NCBI GenBank assembly: GCA_910578385.1
Contig: CAJTQV010000008.1
Span: 88,548 to 152,547, forward strand
DNA: 64,000 bases
Origin: an uncultured Muribaculaceae bacterium
GTDB lineage: Bacteria > Bacteroidota > Bacteroidia > Bacteroidales > Muribaculaceae
Direction: 5' to 3'
In this document: in pieces, positions 51,962 to 59,865 of the stretch
Layout: each line of letters starts with the position of its first letter
Numbering within the stretch: the first letter of the stretch is position 1
Notes under the pieces: model-generated
What the model was told of the DNA's origin: nothing
Database searches by the model: none
Seen by the model: the letters and a program-made list of their open reading frames with translations, nothing else
Program-made: the position numbers and the translations under genes

Positions 51962-52870
51962 TTATACAGATTTACTATGATTATCCTCCGGACGCACGAG
52001 CCGTGCGTCCCTACGTGTATTCAGCAACTTATACATTGCCACCACCGGACGTGGAGTATGCAGGTATTTGCGGTAGTAAATGCAATTGCTCTCCACAAGC
52101 AGACGTTTGATATGCGGCTTGTTGAAAGTTTCTTTTGTTGTTCCACCCTCCATGTGCGTCACACAGACTGCGGGACAATAATACATCTTCCTGCCGATTG
52201 CTTTGAGACGTTCGGCAAGTATCGGCTCTTCTGAATAAAGGAATGTATCAGGATCGAACCCGCCGACCTTTTCAAACACATCGGCACGCATTATCAAGAA
52301 GCAACCCGATACCCAATAACAAAAACCCTCCAGTGGTGTGGGCAACGCTATTGTAGATTCTGACTCCTGCTTACGTTTCTTTCTCAGTCGTGATAAAAGA
52401 ATCCATCCAATCTGTCTGTATGCTGTTACAACACGGCGGTGGGGCGACTGATGATGACCGTCAAGACCGACGACGGCCGGGCCGACTGCTCCAATTGAAG
52501 AATCTTTGTCAAGAAGATCTGTCAATAGACCCAAATCTGTTTTCTGCTGAAGAATAATGTCGTTGTTGGAGAATAACAGATGTTCACATGGCGCGACACG
52601 ACGTATGAATTCCGCTCCCAAGTTATTCCCTTTGGCAAAACCGAGATTTGAATCGCTGTTCAGTATGTACACGCTACTTTCTTCGGGAAAGTCACCGGCT
52701 TCACACGCCACACCTCCCACTCTTGCCGCCAATTCTTTGCACTCCTGCATGGTAGAAGCATTATTCACAACCACCACGACATAATGATTGACAAGTTTCG
52801 GCAGCTGATTGAGTATATAATCAGCTGTCAGCTCCGGATTTCTGTAAGCGACAATTACTATTCCAAGCAT
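51962..52870 (-). CDS. Glycosyltransferase family 2 protein with repeat-encoded C-terminus
   Basis: 302 residues from the ATG at 52870 (MLGIVIVAYRNPELT); the longer frame to 52936 passes through repeat E and is rejected. GT2 features: YVVVVVNNASTM, GFAKGNNLGAEFI, LLFSNNDIILQQ (DXD-like) and FYFPDTFLYSEEPILAERL-type DTFLYSEEP. The last ~12 residues (RRDARLVRP...) are encoded by palindromic repeat D, so the gene's end was reshaped by the repeat. It may be a rhamnosyl- or similar transferase (inference). Confidence 0.85.
   Translation of the reverse strand: MLGIVIVAYRNPELTADYILNQLPKLVNHYVVVVVNNASTMQECKELAARVGGVACEAGDFPEESSVYILNSDSNLGFAKGNNLGAEFIRRVAPCEHLLFSNNDIILQQKTDLGLLTDLLDKDSSIGAVGPAVVGLDGHHQSPHRRVVTAYRQIGWILLSRLRKKRKQESESTIALPTPLEGFCYWVSGCFLIMRADVFEKVGGFDPDTFLYSEEPILAERLKAIGRKMYYCPAVCVTHMEGGTTKETFNKPHIKRLLVESNCIYYRKYLHTPRPVVAMYKLLNTRRDARLVRPEDNHSKSV
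51989..52014 (-). repeat. Palindromic repeat copy D
   Basis: CGGACGCACGAG and CCGTGCGTCCCTAC, inverted relative to C, 65 bases start to start. It lies within the coding end of the GT2 gene. Confidence 0.9.
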
Positions 52871-52878
52871 CTCTGGTC

Positions 52879-52904
52879 GTAGGAACGCACGGTCCGTGCG
52901 TCCG
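52879..52904 (+). repeat. Palindromic repeat copy E
   Basis: GTAGGAACGCACGG and TCCGTGCGTCCG, two bases different from the commonest form. Pairs head-to-head with copy F, 60 bases away, a layout like C/D. Confidence 0.9.
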
Positions 52905-52938
52905 CTATATCGTTGTATTATAATTACTATCCTCATCC

Positions 52939-52964
52939 CGGACGCACGAGCCGTGCGTCCCTAC
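52939..52964 (-). repeat. Palindromic repeat copy F
   Basis: CGGACGCACGAG and CCGTGCGTCCCTAC, identical to copy D. It sits between the GT2 gene and the acyltransferase gene. Confidence 0.9.
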
Positions 52965-52970
52965 GAAATA

Positions 52971-54056
52971 CTATGTTGCTTTAGGTGTGAAGTTCTTCAT
53001 TCTCCGCTGTTTTCCCTCGAATAAGGGCTTATCAAGCACTTTCTGTCGTACTATCTCCAACAAAGTGCATACCCCATAGATTAGTATGACAGAAACAAGA
53101 CAATGCAACCACAGATAATCATGGTTGAGATATTCAGTATTCTTCAGGAAATCAAACCAAAGCCATTGTCTAAGGACACTATTGTTAGCGTGCCATAACA
53201 ATACACCAAATGCCACACTTCCTCCAATGGCGTTTATCGGCTTTATGTAAGGGAGTTGGAGCTTCGCAAAAAACATAAATATTGAAAGCGAGAGAAAAAA
53301 TATATTCAACTTGTTCGCATCAGCTATTGCAAATGTCCAAAAGTCATACCGTAATCCATGTTTTGCAGACATGTAATCAAACAATAGTATTTCACACCAC
53401 GTAAGGAATATCATGCCTAATGACAACCAACCAAATGGCAATTCTTTGGCCTTCAAATCAAATTTATGGATATAAGCACCAAGGACATACATTGTGAATC
53501 CCCAACCTACATAATGCCATGTTTCCTGTTTGAGTAATGTCGGCATCACTGAAAAGAATACCAACAGAACCAATAGAAGATATTGAAAATCTTTCTTCTC
53601 AAAAGCGTTCAACGCTTTATTAATGACTGGAGTTAATATGTATATCACCACATAGCTCGCGATGAATGATGTTGGAACTGAAAAGATTAAGGGCACTATT
53701 GTCAGATACTGACGAAAACCATATCTATACCCGAGAGCCATGAGAAACAGGAAGACTAACAGGTTTACAGATAAAATCTGGAAAAACAACCTCCCTACTT
53801 TTCGCCATTTGAATTTGCTGTTAATCATGAAATAGCCGGATATTATAAAGAAAATATTGACTCCGACTTTTCCACCTATAGACATAAATTGAATGAAGAG
53901 CATGTTTCCTGTCAGACTTTTCGGCTCAATGAGTTCGATAAGACCTGAATTCACACAGTAGTGATGCAAGACAATCATCAACATTGCAACCACTCTCAGC
54001 AGCTCAAAATTTGAACTACGCCTAAGTGATTGACGGGAGGTATTACAAAATTTCAT
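52971..54056 (-). CDS. Acyltransferase-3 (OafA/YrhL-like) membrane protein
   Basis: 361 residues, about ten transmembrane helices. The family hallmark is at the start: SSNFELLRVVAMLMIVLHH, with the His that is conserved in acyltransferase-3 proteins, followed by NIFFIISGYFM and later LWHANNSVL. It O-acylates sugars (for example acetylation) of surface glycans, a second acylation system beside MBOAT. AT-rich compared with the rest of the locus, suggesting separate origin. Confidence 0.85.
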   Translation of the reverse strand: MKFCNTSRQSLRRSSNFELLRVVAMLMIVLHHYCVNSGLIELIEPKSLTGNMLFIQFMSIGGKVGVNIFFIISGYFMINSKFKWRKVGRLFFQILSVNLLVFLFLMALGYRYGFRQYLTIVPLIFSVPTSFIASYVVIYILTPVINKALNAFEKKDFQYLLLVLLVFFSVMPTLLKQETWHYVGWGFTMYVLGAYIHKFDLKAKELPFGWLSLGMIFLTWCEILLFDYMSAKHGLRYDFWTFAIADANKLNIFFLSLSIFMFFAKLQLPYIKPINAIGGSVAFGVLLWHANNSVLRQWLWFDFLKNTEYLNHDYLWLHCLVSVILIYGVCTLLEIVRQKVLDKPLFEGKQRRMKNFTPKAT

Positions 54057-54131
54057 TCAGTAATAATCAAATTTATGTATTTTATCTTTTGATTCGCAGG
54101 TATCATTAAAAACAAATTTAAGCTATTGATA

Positions 54132-55118
54132 TCAACCCATCATTCCTTTTTTACAATACCTTCTTTTTAGAATCTTTTTCACCAACATCATATTCAATAA
54201 GCACAATTTTATTTGAACAAAGAAATCCCGTTTAATCTTTGCATAACGACGGCAGACTTCAAGCAGTTCCTTGTCATCGGCGACAGTGGCGAGATTAGCT
54301 AATATGAATATGTGATGCTTTACATTGTTTTTAACTTCTTCAGAGACCAAACCTGGATAAAGCTTTATATAATCCCTTTGAGTTCTCCACAAGCCTTTTT
54401 GACGCGCATGAACTGATTTTATCTTACGTACATGACTAACTCCAGTTTCTGTACCCCGATACACTGCAAAAACCTCATCTATAAAATGAAAATCCGATTT
54501 AGCACAAAAATCCATTGCCATCGCATATGTCCCGTCTACATACCGGCTATTACGCTTATCACCAGAGGGAAAAAAATCCTTTCTCCAAACCCATGTAGGT
54601 GGAGAAAGATAATATTTATTCACCAGCATATCTTCAAAATTTCTGAAAATACCCTCTGTGCGGACAACTTTCAAAATCTCCTTACCATTGCATTCGTTGA
54701 TATAATTAACATCTCCAAAACATGCACAACTATCGGGATGGGATTCAAGGTAATCGACCTGCTTCTGAAGTTTTAGTGGATCTATCCAATAGTCATCTCC
54801 TTCGCACATAGCTATGTATTTTGCGCCGACGGCGGTGCATGCTGCATCCATTATGGCGCGGAGTGAGCCGTCATGCTTGGAGTACTGATTCTCGGTCTCG
54901 AAGATCGGCTTGATTATGTCAGGGTATCTCTCGGCATATTCCCGGATAATGGCAGCGGTGCCGTCGGTCGAGGCATCGTCATGCACAATCGCCACGAAAG
55001 GGAAATCGGTCTTCTGCATAACGAAGCCTTCGAGAGCGTCGCGAATAAATTTCTCGTGGTTATAAGCAAGGCATTTTATTGCTACCAGAGCCTTGCTTTC
55101 TGTTGGTTTTGTCATCAT
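54132..55118 (-). CDS. Glycosyltransferase family 2 protein
   Basis: 328 residues; start at 55118 (MMTKPTESKALVAIKCLAYN) or one codon in. GT-A features: VAIVHDDASTDGTAAIIREY and YIAMCEGDDYWIDPLKLQKQ (DXD in EGDD), then PPTWVWRKDFFPSG and a Lys/Arg-rich C-terminus that could associate with the membrane. Acceptor unknown. Repeat copy G lies in the gap upstream. The gene is AT-rich like the acyltransferase gene next to it. Confidence 0.9.
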   Translation of the reverse strand: MMTKPTESKALVAIKCLAYNHEKFIRDALEGFVMQKTDFPFVAIVHDDASTDGTAAIIREYAERYPDIIKPIFETENQYSKHDGSLRAIMDAACTAVGAKYIAMCEGDDYWIDPLKLQKQVDYLESHPDSCACFGDVNYINECNGKEILKVVRTEGIFRNFEDMLVNKYYLSPPTWVWRKDFFPSGDKRNSRYVDGTYAMAMDFCAKSDFHFIDEVFAVYRGTETGVSHVRKIKSVHARQKGLWRTQRDYIKLYPGLVSEEVKNNVKHHIFILANLATVADDKELLEVCRRYAKIKRDFFVQIKLCLLNMMLVKKILKRRYCKKGMMG

Positions 55119-55171
55119 ATAAATTTATTGGAAGACACAACGGTTTATGCGTCTGTCAATTGGGGTTGATA

Positions 55172-55194
55172 CGGACGCAGCGGCCCGTCCCTAC
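55172..55194 (-). repeat. Palindromic repeat copy G, degenerate
   Basis: CGGACGCAGCGG then CCCGTCCCTAC, three bases shorter than the family form. The stop codon of the ATP-grasp gene (55191-55193) lies in it. Confidence 0.75.
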
Positions 55195-56261
55195 GGAGTC
55201 ATGAGTTCGAGAAAGCGATCCCGGATTCCTTGTTTGGTTGCGTATTGCCAGAGGAATTGACCCATGGAGTTCGCCTCTATTAGAGTCCAGCCACGCGCGG
55301 TCAGAGCAAAGTCCCAAGCGATGTATTTCTGGTCTGACAACCGCTCATGTGCCCGGCGGGCAGTTTCAAGCAACTCCTCCCAACGAGGAATCATGTATCC
55401 CTTGAATCTTATCCCGGAATCAGGATGAGCTTCGTACTGATGGTTATTCTCATCAAAACCGCATGTGATGACCTGTCCGGTCAACTCGTCAATTGCACAA
55501 AACACACCTCCGGCCGCTCCATTATCGACTATCGACCCTTTTCTTCCTGTCCGCAGAAATGGTGCCAGAGGAATAAATTCACCATCTTTCCAGAATGTCG
55601 GCAATCTGACGGTGTTAACTGAATCAGGATTGAATTGCGAGAATTCCTTGACCTGAATCACCAACTCCTCCACTATCCATCTCCCCTTGCCAAGCAGTTC
55701 ATCGAAACAATCACCGCTCTTTATTTCCGCCCCCCTGCCGCACATACCATCCAGAGGTTTGATGAAATATCTTTCGTGCTTTGACACGAATTCAACATAT
55801 GCGGAACAATCCGCTTTTTCCTTGACCACACATAAATCTCTCTTGAAAAAATCGGGAAGAAGTTTAAACAACGCCTCCTTGTCACGCAAACGAAGAATCT
55901 TTTCCTGAGATATTTTCTCCATGAGTATAAGATCTTTCTCCATGTTGGTCAAGTAGAGTGATCTCTGCCCTCGGTTTTTGGTTCTGAAGCCAAATACAAA
56001 ATACTCCTCCGGTGTTGCCTTCAGATCCAGATAACTCCTGACGATATCCTTTGTAAGATCCTTTACAAGTTTTTCGTTTTTAAGCTCCACTTCCGAAAGA
56101 TTCTCTCTCAACGCATGAATCAGATTGTCGCGGTAGATTCCTCCTCCCCACATCTCTGAATCCATACCCTTATTTACGAATCCTCTATATCTCAGATATT
56201 TACAAATCGGGGGGGGTAAAAGTGAAATAACCGATTTCTTTATTTTGCTTGCGAGACTCAT
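55191..56261 (-). CDS. Sugar-transfer-associated ATP-grasp protein
   Basis: 356 residues. Elements fitting the sugar-transfer-associated ATP-grasp family: RYFIKPLDGMCGRGAEIKSG, RWIVEELVIQVKEFSQFNPD, SVNTVRLPTFW, DNGAAGGVFCAIDELTG and YIAWDFALTARGWTLIEANS. It may couple an acid to an amine on the glycan (inference). Codons 17-19 contain a run of eight C (minus strand; 56209-56216), Pro-Pro-Pro, where slippage would shift the frame at once. Overlaps the OCD gene by four bases (ATGA). Confidence 0.85.
   Translation of the reverse strand: MSLASKIKKSVISLLPPPICKYLRYRGFVNKGMDSEMWGGGIYRDNLIHALRENLSEVELKNEKLVKDLTKDIVRSYLDLKATPEEYFVFGFRTKNRGQRSLYLTNMEKDLILMEKISQEKILRLRDKEALFKLLPDFFKRDLCVVKEKADCSAYVEFVSKHERYFIKPLDGMCGRGAEIKSGDCFDELLGKGRWIVEELVIQVKEFSQFNPDSVNTVRLPTFWKDGEFIPLAPFLRTGRKGSIVDNGAAGGVFCAIDELTGQVITCGFDENNHQYEAHPDSGIRFKGYMIPRWEELLETARRAHERLSDQKYIAWDFALTARGWTLIEANSMGQFLWQYATKQGIRDRFLELMTP
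56209..56216. repeat. Homopolymer of eight G (C on coding strand) near a gene start
   Basis: Within the first 20 codons of the ATP-grasp gene at 55191-56261. Length changes of 1 or 2 would truncate the protein. Confidence 0.9.
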
Positions 56262-57298
56262 AATATTACGTTTTCGGGCAGGGTGTCAAATACACTTGTC
56301 TTGTTGAATTCCAACTCTCCACACTGATCGCTCAGCCTGAATGAATCAACCTTGTCGTAGATTGCTTTTGCCAAAGCGACATCCACATAAGAGAGACCCA
56401 CCGGATTGAAATATATTTTTTCATCGGCGTTCTCACGACCTTTTTTCTGACCGGCCACAATCTCATGCAGATCGGCGTATATGTCACCATCGGAAAGCTC
56501 CCCTTTTTGATAAAGGCGACTTATGGTCTGCGTGCGATGCTTGACCGAATTCCAGTCATCACATACAATCTTATCCGCTGATTTCGGGACAGCATATTCA
56601 TCCTCCCATCCCCCGACATGATTGTAATAGACACCGCTCTTAAGCCATGCAGCCTTGAGCAACGGCAACTGGGCACTTATTGCCGTTATGACAATGTCAG
56701 AACCGCGTGCCGCTTTTTCATAGTCTGAGTCACACATCTCAATTTCGATATCGGGGAGCAGCATCTTCATCTGCTTGACGAATTTTACTTCTGAATCAGG
56801 ATTGCGCGAAGCTACCTTGCAGTGTTTCAACGCCGGAAAGACATGACACATGGCAAGCAGATGCATCTTTGCCTGTTCACCCGAGCCGAGAAAGCCAATA
56901 GTTCCGGATTCAGGATTGGCCAGATGTTTTGCAGCAACGGCACTTACAGCAGCTGTTCTCAAATCAGAACAAAGTGTTCCATCGAGAAACGCTATAGGAT
57001 AACCGCTCTCAATTTCAGAAAGGAGTATGGAGGCGTTGAGGTTAGGACATCCGAACCGTTGAGGATTGGGAGGAAAAACCGCCACCCACTTCATGCCGCA
57101 TATTTTCTGCGGTATGATTGTAGCAGGAAGACAGTTGATGCGGGTCTGCTCCTCCTGATTAAAAATCTGTGACACCTTGTCGGGAAAATGTATCTCTCCC
57201 GAATTATAAAGGCGCAATGCGTTTTCAGCTACATCTATGGCCATGCCTATATCAAAGCATCCGGCCTGAATCTGCGCTGTATGCGAGATAATTTTCAT
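56258..57298 (-). CDS. Ornithine cyclodeaminase / mu-crystallin family protein
   Basis: 346 residues. NAD(P)-binding Rossmann motif GTIGFLGSGEQAKMHLLAM with the upstream LDGTLCSDLRTAAVSAVAAKH, and GVYYNHVGGWEDEYAVPK, as in the OCD/SbnB/AlaDH family. Known members make proline, oxidise N-carboxyalkyl amino acids (SbnB) or reduce imines. Here, next to ATP-grasp genes, it may prepare an unusual amino acid for glycan attachment (inference). It overlaps both neighbours by four bases (ATGA), so the three genes form one translational unit. Confidence 0.88.
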   Translation of the reverse strand: MKIISHTAQIQAGCFDIGMAIDVAENALRLYNSGEIHFPDKVSQIFNQEEQTRINCLPATIIPQKICGMKWVAVFPPNPQRFGCPNLNASILLSEIESGYPIAFLDGTLCSDLRTAAVSAVAAKHLANPESGTIGFLGSGEQAKMHLLAMCHVFPALKHCKVASRNPDSEVKFVKQMKMLLPDIEIEMCDSDYEKAARGSDIVITAISAQLPLLKAAWLKSGVYYNHVGGWEDEYAVPKSADKIVCDDWNSVKHRTQTISRLYQKGELSDGDIYADLHEIVAGQKKGRENADEKIYFNPVGLSYVDVALAKAIYDKVDSFRLSDQCGELEFNKTSVFDTLPENVIL

Positions 57299-58548
57299 AA
57301 AGTCAACGAATTTACATCAAACAGGGTAAAAAGCATATTTTCGCCGCGTTCGTTGTTGACGCGGATATTATCAAGAAAATGATGTACATTTTCCTTAAGC
57401 TCGTCAAGATTTGAATACAAGATATGCACATATGCAAACACTTGCTGTGCAGACCCCCACTCCTCTATCACATCACCAAGATAATGCACAGGCACCACCG
57501 CATACACATCATCACTCCACAATTCCGGAGATTCTATTATTTCCTTTATCGTACCAGGTTGGATATGAACAGGGAGAATGCAGTATTTCTTCAGATTTTG
57601 CTGACGGACGGGCGACAGTTCCTGACTTACACCCGATGCCTGTGCTATCATCATATCGAGCTGATCGATACCATAGAAATACCTGACAGGATAGTACGTC
57701 AACGATCCTCCGAAGCGATAGCCCATCTCGTTGAAGATGAACGTGTCCTTACCATCGAAGAAAGCCTCAATCCAGACAGGACCGTCCGTAAAGCCGGCAT
57801 TCTCAAACATCCTCTCCACGTGATGATTGAGGTCTCGGAGATATACCGACTCACCTGTAGATGGAAATGTCTGTATTCCCATCACCGATGCCCCGGTGCT
57901 GTGAAATCGCACGGATTTCTTGTCGGACATTCCCGAATAGCGACATCGACCGCCTGAAAGAGTGTAATGAATGATGACAGCATCCCAAGGAACATATTCC
58001 TCGATGAGCACACTTCCTGTCGGAGAGAATTTCCGTGACAGGGGATAATATTCCTCCAGCTCGTTAAGGTTCCGGCAAATGTGGAATCCCCGGCTTCCGC
58101 TACCGTCAACCGGCTTGACTATTACAGGGAAGCCAGATGGATTACGATGGAGTTCATCGTATTCATACACCTTGGCAACCCTAATGCCTGACTGCTTGCA
58201 GAGATTCTTGAAGTCCGACTTATTGTCACAAAAGCGCCACGCTTTACGGTTGCAATAGCAAGGGTAACCGAACATTTCGCTGAGGTCAATCAGCCGGTTG
58301 ATATTGAATTCATGGACACCTGTTATAAATGCCGAGACTTCTGTTTTCTTTATTTCTGCAGCCAGCCGGTCAACCTCCGCTGTGCTAATATTCCAATACT
58401 CATCTGCCAATAATTTTGCCGGTGACTTCACCGGATCAAGACAATCCGATACTATCACGTAATGGCCCAGCTCCTTGAGTCTGGTCACAATTTCTTTTGA
58501 GCCTATCGGCTTGCCTCCGAGAACAAGAAATTTCTTTAGGGTATTCAT
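57295..58548 (-). CDS. ATP-grasp ligase (carbamoyl-phosphate-synthase-like fold)
   Basis: 417 residues. Pre-ATP-grasp domain MNTLKKFLVLGGKPIGSKEI, then the ATP-grasp core with FPVIVKPVDGSGSRGFHICR (P-loop-like), SVLIEEYVPWDAVIIHYTL and FNEMGYRFGGSLTYYPVRY (metal ligands E and N-type). These enzymes activate a carboxylate as acyl-phosphate and join it to an amine or similar. It starts the three-gene unit with the OCD and ST-ATP-grasp genes. Repeat copy H lies upstream. Confidence 0.85.
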   Translation of the reverse strand: MNTLKKFLVLGGKPIGSKEIVTRLKELGHYVIVSDCLDPVKSPAKLLADEYWNISTAEVDRLAAEIKKTEVSAFITGVHEFNINRLIDLSEMFGYPCYCNRKAWRFCDNKSDFKNLCKQSGIRVAKVYEYDELHRNPSGFPVIVKPVDGSGSRGFHICRNLNELEEYYPLSRKFSPTGSVLIEEYVPWDAVIIHYTLSGGRCRYSGMSDKKSVRFHSTGASVMGIQTFPSTGESVYLRDLNHHVERMFENAGFTDGPVWIEAFFDGKDTFIFNEMGYRFGGSLTYYPVRYFYGIDQLDMMIAQASGVSQELSPVRQQNLKKYCILPVHIQPGTIKEIIESPELWSDDVYAVVPVHYLGDVIEEWGSAQQVFAYVHILYSNLDELKENVHHFLDNIRVNNERGENMLFTLFDVNSLTL

Positions 58549-58569
58549 CTGCTACACAGTTGTATTTGC

Positions 58570-58595
58570 CGGACGCACGGGCCGCGCGTCACTAC
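58570..58595 (-). repeat. Palindromic repeat copy H
   Basis: CGGACGCACGGG and CCGCGCGTCACTAC; two substitutions from the common form. Located in the 92-base gap between two ATP-grasp genes. Confidence 0.85.
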
Positions 58596-58640
58596 TGGCA
58601 GTGGTTGTTTATAAGTTTGTGTATTGCCGCCGTGAATGGG

Positions 58641-59858
58641 CTATCTGAGGCGCACACGGCACCATGCGGATATGTCAGCGAGAGCGTCGGTCAGTGAGTC
58701 GCGGTCGGCAAAACGGACCACCAATGTACCTATTGCATGATTAGCTCCGGTGAATGAACTCACCTTGTCTCCTTGTTTTACCCAAAGATCCTCCTCCACA
58801 ATGTGACCGCTGAAATCCGGGGATATTTCCAGACCGGCAAATTCACCGTCACGGTCTGCATGAAGTATCACTTCGGCGAGATAACCGTTATACCGGGGCA
58901 TCTCAAGCTGTTCTGCTCCGGATTCTTCGCCAAGTGCGAATCTGACGGCAGATTCAATCAACGGCGCAGACGCCGCATAGCCTAACATCTCGGCAAGACG
59001 ATTGCCTCCTCCGCGAGGAGACACTTCCATGATGTAAGGTTTGCCATCGGTGCACAGGCGTGTCTCCACGTTGTAGATACCTGACCGCATTCCGAGCAAC
59101 GACATAAGACGCTGGAGTTCCGATGTGAGTTCGGACTGTGCCGATTCAGGCATCTCGGATGGCCAGCTATAAGCCGCCGGTGTATATGGATTTTCTGCCC
59201 GCGCATCGAACCTCTGGTCGGAAAATGAACAGAAGCATAAGCGCCCATTGACGGTGAAGCACTCGGAATCTGACGAGCAACCCTCCTTTTCAAGAAAATC
59301 TTCTATGATAATCGTGCCGCTGTGCGACTCACTCATTGCATACTCAACCGCAGCAGGCAGACCAGCCGGCGAATCGACCCGGCTCACCCCCTTGCTTCCT
59401 GCCGAATCAACAGGTTTGACTATAACCGGCCAATTAAACTGATTCACACTTGCCAATGCCTCGGCTCGGGAAGTGAAACCTCTGGCAGCCGGCACATTAA
59501 AACCGTTGGCAGCGAGGAATGCACGGAAGCGGGCTTTGTCCTGAAGAATGGATACGGACTCATAAGATCCCTGGAATGGGAGTCCCATCTTCTCCGCTAC
59601 ATATGCTGCTGTCACCACTCCTGGGTCTACGGCAAACGACATTATTCCGTCAATCTGCAATTCGCGGGCAAGCGACAGCACTGCATCGCGGTCAAGTATG
59701 CTGAGGTTATGATATTCGTCGGAATATCCATGCGCTACGTTGCCGGGAACGTAGTCAACGGTAATGACATAGTGTCCCAAGCGGTGGGCGGCCTCTATGA
59801 CGGGTATGAGGTAGCGCAACCCGCCGAGGAGCATAAGTTTTTTCTGCTTCTTTTCCAT
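58641..59858 (-). CDS. ATP-grasp ligase, second copy of this type
   Basis: 405 residues. LMLLGGLRYLIPVIEAAHRL (pre-ATP-grasp), ITVDYVPGNVAHGYSDEYHN, WPVIVKPVDSAGSKGVSRVD, IIIEDFLEKEG and YIMEVSPRGGGNRLAEMLGY (metal and ATP ligands). Similar in layout to the gene at 57295 but only loosely alike in sequence. The carboxylate and amine substrates are unknown. It begins seven bases after the DegT gene ends, so they are probably co-translated, suggesting that the amino sugar is its amine acceptor (inference). Confidence 0.85.
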   Translation of the reverse strand: MEKKQKKLMLLGGLRYLIPVIEAAHRLGHYVITVDYVPGNVAHGYSDEYHNLSILDRDAVLSLARELQIDGIMSFAVDPGVVTAAYVAEKMGLPFQGSYESVSILQDKARFRAFLAANGFNVPAARGFTSRAEALASVNQFNWPVIVKPVDSAGSKGVSRVDSPAGLPAAVEYAMSESHSGTIIIEDFLEKEGCSSDSECFTVNGRLCFCSFSDQRFDARAENPYTPAAYSWPSEMPESAQSELTSELQRLMSLLGMRSGIYNVETRLCTDGKPYIMEVSPRGGGNRLAEMLGYAASAPLIESAVRFALGEESGAEQLEMPRYNGYLAEVILHADRDGEFAGLEISPDFSGHIVEEDLWVKQGDKVSSFTGANHAIGTLVVRFADRDSLTDALADISAWCRVRLR

Positions 59859-59865
59859 ATTTGCG

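Noticed and set aside
52871..52936. Upstream start of the GT2 gene
   Set aside because: The extra codons come from palindromic repeat E; MLGIVIVAYRN is the normal GT2 start.
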